Source: Lepidodermella squamata (Eukaryota > Gastrotricha). Taken from it: a stretch of 64,000 bases of DNA. Numbering within the stretch: the stretch's first letter is position 1; every line of letters begins with the position of its first letter. Positions 10,962 to 21,851 of the stretch are shown here, piece after piece. A program made the position numbers and the translations under genes. Location: assembly GCA_047495785.1 (NCBI GenBank), contig JBLDXI010000013.1, positions 1,550,001 to 1,614,000 on the forward strand, in the 5' to 3' direction. The notes beneath the pieces are model-generated. The model was not told where the DNA came from, made no database searches, and saw nothing but the letters and a program-made list of their open reading frames with translations.

Positions 10962-13900
10962 CTAGAAATTCGAAATAGCAAATCGGCGCGAGATCAGTTT
11001 TATTAAGAGGCTGATACAGTGTCCAGTTGTTTGAATTCGATTCTGGTCTGCGATCTTGACTTCAAACGCAGTAGCGTTTTGCTCCGAAGCTTCTTCTATA
11101 CTTCTTATAGAGAACTAGAGTTGATTGAAATTCAGATCAAGATCATTTCGAGGGCTAAACGACTCGGTCAAAGTTGAGATAATTCTTACTATAAGGTAAG
11201 ATAAAATTGACGTAAGAGTAAATTTTCAATGAATGAATGTTTTTTTTTACGTGCAAATACGGCGTTAACTCGAACGCCACGCGCGAGCGCGCCAGAATTA
11301 ATCGCGCGCGAATGAATTGCGTAATATAAATGGAAGAAATTTGCGCGTGTCTTAGATATGGACTAGGTGATGTAGGCACGCGATTACACACCGCATGGTT
11401 CACCTTAGTTGGACGCAGCACTTTGAAATGATAACTTTGATAACTTGGTGCAACACAGAAAAAGACCGCCAAGGCTGTAGAGCCGAAAAAACAGACAAAA
11501 ATCCTATGAAAAAAGTTGATCTTCAATCAGTTCAATCCTTCAATGTTGGACATTTAGTTATTTTCTCGAGAGGTCACAGGCAGCTGATATCGACCAATAA
11601 TCATTATTAAATACAACTCTCGAAACCGTACAAATGTTTGGCAACTCGGCAAATAAATTTTCGAATTTATCGAAATTTTTTGACATTGAATAGCTGCCTG
11701 TAATAAACCCCATTTTAATTCATTTAACATTTTTGTTGGCAATTTTGAAGCTGAATGAAGTAGAGGATTACAAATCGAATGGTAGAGTTGTGACTTTGAA
11801 CCTTCGAAAAATATTTCCGCTGTCATTAAGGGGACAAACCTGAAAAAATTGATTATTTAAGGCATACTGTGGTAGTTTCATAAACTCTCACTGGGAATTT
11901 TTAATCGAAAAATAATCTTTATTGCCACTCAGAAAGCAAATCAAGACGCATGATTTGCTGGCGCGCGCGGCCTTGGACGCGTGTATAAATTCGTGTAAAC
12001 AATACGGCCTCGATATTATAACAATATTGCAAAAACAGGACGCAATTTTCATCAGGTAATGATAGCAAAACAATTGATTGTTCGATACCACACTATTAAA
12101 CGCATTGTATATGTATCAATGAATTAAACCGCCGGAGAATTTCAAAATCGAGTTCTTGTAAACATCCACATTAAGCGACGCGCGAAAAGACGGCGCGGAT
12201 AGGAACAAAGGTCATCGTATCACCACCATCATATATATTATATACAAATGCGTAAAATATACACGCGCAGGTGAAAAAGAAGCCACGCTGTGATTAATAG
12301 ACTCGTGTGGCTCGTGAACGCGATGATGTTTGATGTGTATAAAACTAAGGTATTAAAAGGATACGATCTCTTCCGCTCTCCGCCTTTTGATACATTGATA
12401 CCAGTCATCGTCGTGTTTTGTTGATATGCCCAAGAGCGGTGAATGTATGCGATTTAGTGCCTTGCCGTCGCGCTTCGTGTCGCTTGTTTGCTGAAAGCCG
12501 TCCGCGGCAATTAAAAGTACCATATCCTTCCCCAACGTTGCCAGCAGAATTAAGCCACTTCATTTAATATATAGCCATGCCGGACGAGAGGGTGAGAGAA
12601 CGAGCAGCTTATCGTTACGGGTATTTGACAAGTAGCGCCCGTCATCGCGATGGGACAATAAGATATCCGCTGAGGATAAATAAACCCCAACAATAAGTCG
12701 TCAATACGCTCGAATGATACACTCTGTTTTTGTTTTGCCCACCCTTCTTTTTTTGTCAGTAAAATACACATCTTTGCCAATATGTATCAGGGCAAACACG
12801 ACATATTTTTCGCACATATTTTGTCCCATCTCGCCATAAGTGTTATTTCAGGCTGAGAGGACACTTTTATTGATCTTGCTAAATTTGAAAATTTGTTGTA
12901 CGTGCAAAATTTTAATTTTCTCTCGATTTATTTTCGACGCATCATGTTTACGGATGTAAATATTATCACAACAAAAATGCGAGATCAATTAATCCCAGGT
13001 TGGGATTTATCTCCGCGAGGCACGCGTGCCTTTGAATCCCGCACGCGCACGCGGGGCGGTCTTTTTGGGCACAGACGCGTTTTTTTTTGTAGGCCATTCA
13101 GCGCGCAATATCTGCCGCAGGCGAATTATTTATCATCACTGTATTACAGAACATAGTAACCGCTCAGTAGTTTTTGGGAAAACAATAAACTAGTAATAAT
13201 GCGCGAATTAATAATCTCACACGTGGAGACGCGGCAACTTTTTGTTTTTCGCCTTGTAATATATTTTCGATCATTTATATATTGTGTTGTAGAAAAACGC
13301 AAATCCCTTGGTGGCGGACAAATCTATATACTAATAATGTTTGATAACGTCATTCACATTTCTTTCGCATTTTTCTCAGTAGGAATTATATGCGTTGTTG
13401 TTATTTTTATTTTTCGCCAATATTACGCGCATGTAATTGTACGCGCGTTGCCGCGCTTTCTGTAAGGCAGGGCGGATAAATAAAAATAATCGACGGGATC
13501 AAAACGAACTACGCGTATCCAGTGCGATTGGGCTACTCGCATGCGTATTGTGTGTTTTTAGGCGCAGCAGCAACCTTAATCTTTTTGCGGTTTTCGTTAT
13601 TTTCGCATTGCCCATGCGGCGAATATTTTTCCTTCATTTTGCTATTGTTGTTATTATTATTTATCGAGCTCTACAACTTTTACAACTTTGCGTGTACATG
13701 AGATATCCGTTATATTGCGTTTAATTCGCCCATCACCGCTCCAATATATATCATTTTCGCGGGCTATAAAACGCGCAATAAAGCATCCCTCTTGGCACCT
13801 TAACAGCGCATGAATGACCCATTATCCATTGTGTTCAAGTGGGCCATTGTGACACATTTTTATTCGCTCTAATTTTCTCGCCAATGCACGAGAGGCTGTA

Positions 13901-14850
13901 ATTAAAATTACTCCACGCGTTTCTTTTAGCGAGAAAAAGGTGTGTGAAATACTACTACTTAACCGCAGTCTGCAATAGCATGAGAATTTTTAAACAATGA
14001 AATCGTGTTTATTGTTTGCAGTTGACCTATTGCGCGATTCCAAAGTGGGTAGAAAACAAACGTTTGAACTCGGGAGACCTGCTGGATTAATTTCTCGCGC
14101 CCACAATTGTAGGAGCTTCTTCTTGTGATTATATTTTTTTAGAAATAGCTATCACTGGCAATTTGCCATTCGCGGCTCATTTGTATAGGAAAGCCATGGG
14201 AAGTTGTTGGTTAACGCGAGATCATCCGCTAAATTAGCAAGATGCGGGCGCTTTGGATGTAGATGAAGGTAAATAACGCGCGTACCAGTTTTAAGAAAGT
14301 AAGGAACGCACAAATGCTTATGTTACAATTTTTGCGTTTATTCGGAAAACGGGGCACACGTCTACCTGGGCTTGTTGTTTTTATTGCCGAGTCACGTGTA
14401 ATTTATACTATATCAAACAACGAAACTCGCGCTCTCGACTCGAAACGCGCGCGCTTTTCGCCTCTCTTATTACAATAAACAACACCTGTTGAGATGAGTC
14501 TATTTGCCGTATTAACCACCCCATAGGCGGCTATATTAATGCTTGCGCTAGCCGGCTAGCTGGCCTCAAGTCATCATCATTATAAATAGACCGAAAGCGC
14601 GTCGAAAACAATGGCTGAGAATTGCAAATTGTTCGAGAGCTAAGTAGTGTAAAGGCCTTGTGGGATATAATTAATTACGCAGTGGTGTTGCCAATTTTCC
14701 ATGACGCCTCGTAAAAATAACCGTTTCCTTTTCTTGAAATAACAAAACCAGCTATTGCTCACCTTTCGCTGAATTTTTAGAGCCATGTAATAATACTTTT
14801 TTAAGCCATTGTTTTATTCGTAACGTTATGAGCCTGAGATTTTCCGGAAC
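10962..14850. other. Long gene-free region with CGCG-rich patches
   Basis: About 3.9 kb between an unfinished minus-strand gene and the SESTD1-like gene. It is AT-rich but has clustered CG runs, for example near 11278-11310 (CACGCGCGAGCGCGCC), 11960-11980, 12176-12200, 13020-13075 and 14440-14460. Several TATAAA-like stretches occur, such as around 13762. Frames of 60-120 codons are present but none has protein-like content. It may hold 5' exons of the minus gene, the promoter of the plus gene, or non-coding RNAs; none could be supported. Confidence 0.45.
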
Positions 14851-17800
14851 ATGAAAACCTACGCGATTGAACATGTCCTGCGGAAGAAGCTGGCGTATTT
14901 ACCCGGCACAATTTCGAACATTGGCCGACTCCTCATGGTCATCACCCTTGACACCCAAACAGGAGCGACACCGCCATCGCCGAGATCGAGTTCGAATTCG
15001 GGAAATGCCAGTTCTGGGTCAAGCGGTAATCAACCCGCAGATAATTTCTTCGAATTGCAGCTGAATAGCGAATCAGACGATTTGGCGGTCACGCTCAACT
15101 TTTACGCGCAGTTGTTCCGCATGAATGAAATTCTTGAATTCAATATCTTGGCGATTATCGACAACCGATGTGGGAACTGGAAGCGATTGAGATCAGTATT
15201 AAAGATGATTAAGGTAAAATTGTTTTCTATTCCCACCTTAAAGTTCCTAAAACGTTTTTTCCAGATGTTTTTGCCGCAAATCGCGGTCGCCTTGGTTGTT
15301 AAATCTGACCACTCTTCGACCCCACTCAACGTTAAATTGTGGCTAAATCGAACGCGCCAAACAACCCGGCGCGCTTCGTTTGGCTCTGCGATTACTTTTT
15401 GCGGGGCTGGCGATGGGACGAGCGAGGCTGGTAAAGATGATAACATGTTGACAGCAAGCAATACCACCTCGGCATACTCAAACGTTACTACATCACTCGT
15501 CGCATCAATTCGCCCATCGACTGTCCTGGTTATCGGGCAATCTAAGCTATCAACTTACATCAGCGAAGATCAACTCCCTATAGATTTAGGCGGCTACTTC
15601 GATAGCTACGACCACACGTCTTGGCTATTAGCTCGGATCGCTGCTGAGCGATACGTTGATAGGGTTGAGTTGATGATTGCTCAGAGATTTATGAACGGCG
15701 ACGAAATGAAGTCCATTCGCGCTAGCCAGCAATCGCTAGCCGGCCACAGTGATTGGAGGGTTCGGCATTTACTGGCCGAATCTAACACAGACCCTGCCGA
15801 ATTTTCAACGCTCATGCTTCTTGGTAGTAAGATCGTCTCGAATTTAACGAAATTTAGCTGTGCTCGGGTGAACAAAGACCTGGTCTCCTCGGTTAAAATG
15901 GCGGTGAAATCGCTGGAGCCGATGACTTTGCTACAACCGGCCGCGAAACGGCCGGCGAGAGTCGTCATGTTTTCGAAAGCTGAGCCTAAGGTGAAAATCT
16001 ACGGCTGCGAACCAGGCGATGACGATGATTTGCCACTGAGCCGCGACGAAATCGAGTACGAAATAAATGCGATCCGGCGATGGCTTTCTAACGATGGCGA
16101 TCGTCTCATTATGTGCGAAACAGACGGTATAATTTCTCATTTCAAAAATTTTAAGGCGGATTTGTTTGATTTTTATTTCTAGTTGGCACTAGCCTGAGAT
16201 CAGCCGAAAGATTGGTCGACAAACACGAGTTGATCGAGCTCGATTGCGCGGAGACATTTGCCCGTTACACGCGGCTGATTTCCGCGCTCGATATGCTGAT
16301 GTCCCAACACGTTCTCGCTCACAACGACGACCTTGTTATCCAGCGATCCGAGCTAGAAAGCCTTCTACGAACCTTTGCAATGCGCGTTGATCGGCGGCGC
16401 ACTCTTCTACTGACTTGCGCTCGATTTTTCCGTCTACTTAAAAAATCGCTAGGCGCAGTTGCGGCTGTTACCCGAATTTTGGCAAAAGCTGGCGAGGAAA
16501 CTAACGATGACGACGGCCTAGGCGGTTGCTCGTTGACCGAAGCCCAGCAAATCTCGTTGGAAACTAACCGGAATCGAGCTGAAATTTTGGGGGCGAAAAC
16601 GTTTGAAGAAGGCGCGAGGCTTGTTCAAATGCTGGTTGTTGGAACAGGCCGACCTGACGTAGTACGAGACTATTCCTATGAAATCAACATCGTCGTTCAA
16701 TCTTCAGAGGCCCTGCGTAATGAACTTGAATCAATGGAGAGAATTTTTGCCAGTCCGATGCCTGGTGATGAAATCGACGAAGAAGAAGAAGAGAAAAGAA
16801 CGAGCGATTCTTTGGAACAAACTTCGAATTCTCTCACGTCGTCATCATCTGGCCATCAAAGCGCTCGCGATTCAGTCGCTGACAGTGACTCGGATCATAC
16901 GCATCAGCAAAATCTGGAAGATTTAATCAGCGTTTTCGTGCAAACGCTAGATCAACAATTGGTTGCGATATCGCAATTTGTTCGCTCTTTTTCGCTTGAT
17001 TTGGGCTCGGCTGGGCCTCGCGACTGTCGGCAGTTGTTGAATAAGTACCAGGCTACCTATTACGATCTCGAACACCAGTGCAATTTGATGAACCGCTGCG
17101 GACTCGATTTTGTCGGCAAAATAATCAAGTAAATTTAATTTCAAATTGACCGTTAACAAGTGAAAAGTGGGGTTTGCGAAATTTTCGAGATCGTGATATT
17201 TTTGATGCCGTTTTCAAGATCAATGAACGAGGAGTCGATCGATATCAAAACGAGGTTGATAGTCATCAGGGTTGCTGAGAAAATGGGCTTCAAAGTTTTC
17301 GGGTGAAAATGACTAATTTCGAGCAATTTGCGCTTAAAAAATTTAGTTTTTATTGCATCAATTAATTATTCGTCGCGCAATAAATTCTGCTGTTATTTTC
17401 TTATGCGCAGTCGAGACTGATAGAGGTAATCTGAGGAGGGGAATCTATAGCTATTTCTTCCACGTCAACCTAAATTAGTAAGCCTTTCCGGTGATACATT
17501 CGGGTCTCTAGTCTCTCGTCTTTTGGGGTGGATGGGGGCCTCCTAGATGATCATAGAGGTCCTAATTCAAAAAATTCTAAATCCTTAAGACAAACTGAGT
17601 GAGAACATCTAGGATCCCAAGAATCGTCCCGTTTCAAGTCAACGCACTTTTCGCCATTTGCTGGAAAATTCAGGAAATACGCCAAACCCCACTTTTCACT
17701 TGTTAACAGTTATTTTTTATTTTATCCTTTTCAACGTAATTTTAATCTAGGGCGCATTCCACTGTTGACCCTTCATCGCTAACTTCCATTGAAAACGCAA

Positions 17801-18348
17801 TGTTGGAGCTGAACCGCCAATTCAACCAAGTTCGAACGCTATGGAAGGATATTCAAATCAACAAAGTTCAGTCGGATATCGTGAAACTGCTCGAGGTCTG
17901 CTCAAGACGAACAAGCAACTCATCTTGGAGCATCAACTACGCCTCTTCAGCCAGCAACAACAGCACTGGGCTAAACAGCCCGCAAGTGAAAAAACTGGAA
18001 TCGACCAGTTACAGCAATAAAACCTACGTTCAAACTAGTCAAACTTTAGAAACGAGCCGGCAATCGTCGAGCGGCCTCGCGTCGTCAACCGCATCGAGCC
18101 CTGGTAACAAATCAATAAGTGCTCGCCACGCGAGTTCAAGTGCGTTCGAAGATATCGAAGAACGAGGCGAAGCGTCGAACAGTCTGCGCCGCTGTTTTAC
18201 GACAAGCGACGTCTCTCGATTGTTACTGTCCCCGTTGGACGAACAACCGAATAGCGACCGGCCAACTCAAGTGCCAAGTCCACTGCTGATCTCCGGCAAT
18301 TCAACGAAATGGCTATCTGATCCTGAGATACATTTCGGAATTGTTTAA
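14851..18348 (+). CDS. SESTD1: SESTD1-like SEC14 and spectrin-repeat protein
   Basis: Four exons join in phase: 14851-15213, 15265-16126, 16183-17128 and 17751-18348 (922 residues). The start resembles SESTD1 (VLRKKLAYLPG...), followed by a SEC14/CRAL-TRIO-like region of about 290 residues containing ISEDQLPIDLGGYFDSYDH, the family's typical 'QL..DLGG...YDH.WL' signature. After it come spectrin-like helical segments (about 400-720) interrupted by an acidic linker (DEEEEEK) and a Ser-rich stretch, and a Ser/Thr-rich C-terminal tail (exon 4). Vertebrate SESTD1 binds phospholipids and membrane partners; a cytoplasmic scaffold role is inferred here. The tail and linkers are diverged. Intron 1 (51 nt) is in frame and stop-free. 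Intron 3 (622 nt) contains a 566-bp MITE. A possible poly(A) signal AATAAA is at 18585. Confidence 0.85.
17147..17712. mobile_element. MITE copy 2 inside the last SESTD1 intron
   Basis: A 566-bp element whose ends form long inverted repeats: TGACCGTTAACAAGTGAAAA at the left, and the right end reverse-complements to TAACTGTTAACAAGTGAAAA. It is homologous to the copy at 8212-8750. It fills most of intron 17129-17750, which explains why that intron is about ten times longer than its neighbours. Confidence 0.75.
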
Positions 18349-18926
18349 ATTAACAAAAAAAAAACGTTTCTGAGCTTTCCCTTTTTGCTATACAAACAAT
18401 TTTTCCCACTGATTTTTGTAGTTACAACGCCCCTTTTTGTTATATGATTGCGATATGGCCTTGACTTGTCGTTTTAGCTTTGTCGCGATATTATACTGCC
18501 TAGCTCCATTTTTCAGTTGAATTCGATTGACGTTAATAGCAAAAGTAATTTGACGGCCGCTATCTCAACTAGTAAAAATTGCGTAATAAACTAATTTTGA
18601 TAAAACAAAAGGTGTTGAGTTTGAGGTTTTTTTCTTCCATCGGCTATAAAATTTTCGTGTTGACCATGCAGATTAAACTTTAGCCACGTTCGTATCTTAA
18701 CTTTTCACGCACTTCAGCATCATATGCGCAGTACTTCATCATTTTTTCATAATCGTTTTCAACGCGGCTGTTGCTGTCGTATATAACGCGTAAAAAGCTA
18801 TAAAAAACGTTGCAATTTTTATGTAGGAAAAAAGCTCAAGTAATCGGCTCGGTGAAAAAGTGGGCGGTTTGGTCCGTCGACTTGAGATGAGGTGCTATAA
18901 CTGCAGTACTTTTTCAATTTAACTGT
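18349..18926. promoter_or_regulatory. Gap between SESTD1 and the plus-strand SGNH gene
   Basis: 578 bp holding the 3' end of SESTD1 and, presumably, the promoter of the hydrolase. A GGCTATAAAA sequence near 18643 resembles a TATA box, but it is far from the start codon. No other element was seen. Confidence 0.3.
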
Positions 18927-20609
18927 ATGGCTTCACGTGTTATCTTCGCGGTATCATTTTTTCTTTACCTCAATCTAGCTGTACACTTCCTTGAAGTTGA
19001 ATCAGCTGATCAACGGTCACAGTATATCGCCGACACGCTTCGGAGAATCTTGAGAGCATCCCCTAATGTTGACTTTGGCCTAAAATTTGCTAACCGCTCC
19101 ATTCAAAGCATCGGATCTCAGGACCGCCTGGATCTAACCCTCCAAAAATTGATCCTATCTATTGCGGACCGGAAACCTGAAGATGAACCTCGATTTCAAA
19201 TAGCCGCTGTTGGCGCCTCTATTACTAAAGGAGGCGGAGTACCGGTAAATTCGTTAAAGACCTTAAGGAACAATTTTATCATTTTTTTAATTTAGAGAGG
19301 TCTGGAATTTCCGAGGATTCTTGCTGATTGGTTCAAGGAGGCGTTAACTCCACTTGGCGTTACAGTTAGATTGAAAAATGCCGCAATTGGAGGCACGATC
19401 AGCGAATTCTTCGCCCTCTGCCAACACGAGTTCATCGATTTTACAGAAACCGACGTTCTTCTCGTAGAATTTGCTGTAAACGATGGCGCAGCTATTGATA
19501 AGCAACTTCCGGGTTATGAGAGCAACCTTGACGCGGCGAGGCATTTAGAAGAGCTAGTTCGGGCTGTTTGGCGGATAAATCCGGCCGTTCACATTATCCT
19601 GGTGAACAGTCCTTACGTCGCTAGGCTTTTTACATCCACCCCGGCTTTCCCAGCTGAAAAACGGTGCCAATCAGCAGATGACATCTACCTCCCTGTTGTC
19701 CGATATTACCGTATTCCTACCATTGGTTGGAAACAAATTTTTTGCGATGACACTGAAATAGTTAATACTTCATCTGCAAACAAGCTATTTCTGGACCTTT
19801 TTGCCAGCTTTGACGATTACCACCCCTCGGCCCTTGCCCACTTGATGACATCTGATTTTTTAATTTTTTACTTTCGAACTGCCATGAAGCAGTTGGCAAC
19901 ACGGCTAGCATCAAGCAATTCAGCCGCAGTCGAAGCTCGATTTTTCGATGAAGGTATCCAGCCCGACTTGTGGCCACCTGAGCGGTATATTTTCAGCAGG
20001 TCACGACAAATTGTGGATTCTGAATGTTTCCTCGCCTACGAGAGACCCTTCAAGAAGAGCAGCAAACTTACGGAAGGGTTGTTAACAAGAGACGGCGACT
20101 CGTTTCGAAACGTATTCAACGGGAAAGTCCCAATGATAAGCGACGGGTCGGAATTCATGAAATTTTATGCCCTTCGCGAAATGTTGCCAGCAATTTTTCG
20201 GTTCCAGTTTGATGTGAAACAAGTCAAGGAACAAACTTGCCGCAATCAAAGCATACCGAGGCTAGCCCTGGCAGTTGCTTCATACAGATATAATGCTACG
20301 ACTGTTGTCACTGGCAAGTATCGGGTCGAAGTCAGGATGATTTTCGCGATACCAAGGACAAACATCACTTATCCGTACCGATGGCCCAGTTTTGACGTAG
20401 AAATGACGTCTGAAAGCTACCAACAAAATCATATCTTCAAACTGCCGTTCCCAAGTATGACAGCTCAGGACACTCAACCTGTAGAAACTGCTTTATGTGA
20501 AAGGACAACCTCTCATTTGACCAACCTTGATATCCGTATAGAAAAGCTGACTACAGCACATACTCTTAATTTGATAGGCGTAGTGGTGATTCATGAATGC
20601 TGCTCATAA
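18927..20609 (+). CDS. Secreted SGNH/GDSL-like hydrolase (paralogue of 5990-7750)
   Basis: Two exons, 18927-19244 and 19296-20609, phase 0, 51-nt intron, 543 residues. A signal peptide is clear (VIFAVSFFLYLNLAVHFLEV). The SGNH blocks are complete: VGASITKGGG (Ser nucleophile), NAAIGGT, FAVNDGA, and DDYHPSALAHL with the canonical D-x-x-H dyad. It is probably an extracellular esterase; the substrate is unknown. The C-terminal domain ends in VIHECCS, parallel to the LHGCCS ending of the other copy. The same intron position, length class and domain order show that the two genes are duplicates now 11 kb apart on opposite strands. Confidence 0.88.
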
Positions 20610-21298
20610 AAGGAGAGTTTCCAGGCTATCGATTTATGCATAAATAAAGGCTTTTTCCAGCTATTCGCCAATAAAATCGATTAAATTGTTATAATATACT
20701 TCAAAGCATTTTGAAAGAATAGCTTCTATACCGAGAAACTATTGAAGCATTGACGATTGGTTATACCTAATCGATAGCGGACAGTTTTTCGGTATAATTA
20801 ACCATTAATGAAACTAAAGTTTGGCGCGACGAGCAACGGGAAGATGAACAATTGGCATTTTGAGGCGCGCTATGGAGACGAGGAAAAATGTATTGTTAAT
20901 ACAAATGTTAAACAAAGTCGAACATCGAGATATCACGCTCGATTGGTTTCAATTATTTACTGTTTCGCACCACCATGCAGTTCTAAATGATGACTTGCTA
21001 ATCGAAGAAATGTTCCAACTAACTTGGCAAAATACGGCAAAATAGTTGACGCTTGGTATAAATGATTAATGCGCCCAACAAGTTTTTGACGTTTTATTGT
21101 TTTCTCAAAAAGTGCGTTATTCAAATTCACCCCGGGCATTGCAACATGATTCTCAGTGAGCGATTGCAAGAATGAACTGCCAACATTTTTGTGTGGCCTC
21201 GCTTTAAATGAATGGCTAGCGGAACTTTTCTAGTTTAACGTTTTAGCCCTCCGCAATCCTGGTTGCTATGCTCTTTAAATAAAGTAAGAATGAAGCCA
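20610..21298. other. Gap without a recognised gene
   Basis: After the poly(A) signal, short frames around 20808-21169 have no protein-like content. Small palindromic AT-rich stretches are present but no element boundary could be set. Confidence 0.35.
20643..20648 (+). terminator. Poly(A) signal of the SGNH gene
   Basis: AATAAA 34 nt after the stop codon at 20609. Confidence 0.5.
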
Positions 21299-21602
21299 GC
21301 TGGTACCAGAGGGTGTGACTTTTTTCATCCGACCAATGTCTTATTTCATCCGACAACCAAAAATGTGACTAAAATCATCCGACATGAAAATATCGATTTT
21401 TCCTCTTTTATGCACCCTATTTTGGCCCCTGAACCGGCAGAATTTTATGGTGAAAGATTTATGGTGATCCGAGATGTCGCTTTTTTGCTGTAATTTTTTG
21501 AAAATATGAAAAAATAAGTCGGCAGGTTTTAGTCACATTTGTGGTTGTCGGATGAAATTAGACATTGGTTGGATGAAAAAAGTTGTCCCCGTACCGGAAC
21601 CC
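21299..21602. mobile_element. Short fold-back element (MITE) just upstream of the discoidin/LamG gene
   Basis: About 300 bp with 80-90 bp imperfect inverted ends. Both arms read CTTTTTTCATCC(G/A)ACCAATGTC and TTTCATCCGACAACC in opposite orientation (left around 21318-21385, right around 21518-21590). The extreme ends are more diverged (GGTACCAG at the left against GTTCCGGTAC at the right). No open frame. It ends 250 bp before the next start codon. Confidence 0.65.
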
Positions 21603-21851
21603 TTGGCTGATCCCACATTCTTGTGATTATTGCGCTGAGGAAGGAGTATTTTGAGGGTGAAAACGGGTTTTGGCAAGGCGCAAAACTCAGCAAAGTAGAT
21701 GTAGTAATCGGTAATCTTTCCAACAGAGTTGGGTCGTTGCGATACTTTAGCTCCCAGCCTCGAATGCGCAGGGCAGCTTCTGCAAGTCTTAATGCCCCTG
21801 TTTTTGTTGTTGAAAACACAGTTGAGGCACAAATTAGAATAATTACAAGCT

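Noticed and set aside
11155-11526. Exon with a membrane-like segment on the minus strand
   Set aside because: An acceptor and donor can be found, but the phase does not fit the exon at 10961-10837 and the composition is not convincing.
13199-13724. Hydrophobic plus-strand frames in the gene-free region
   Set aside because: Rich in Phe/Ile/Val from T-rich DNA, overlapping in two frames, with no splice context; probably chance.
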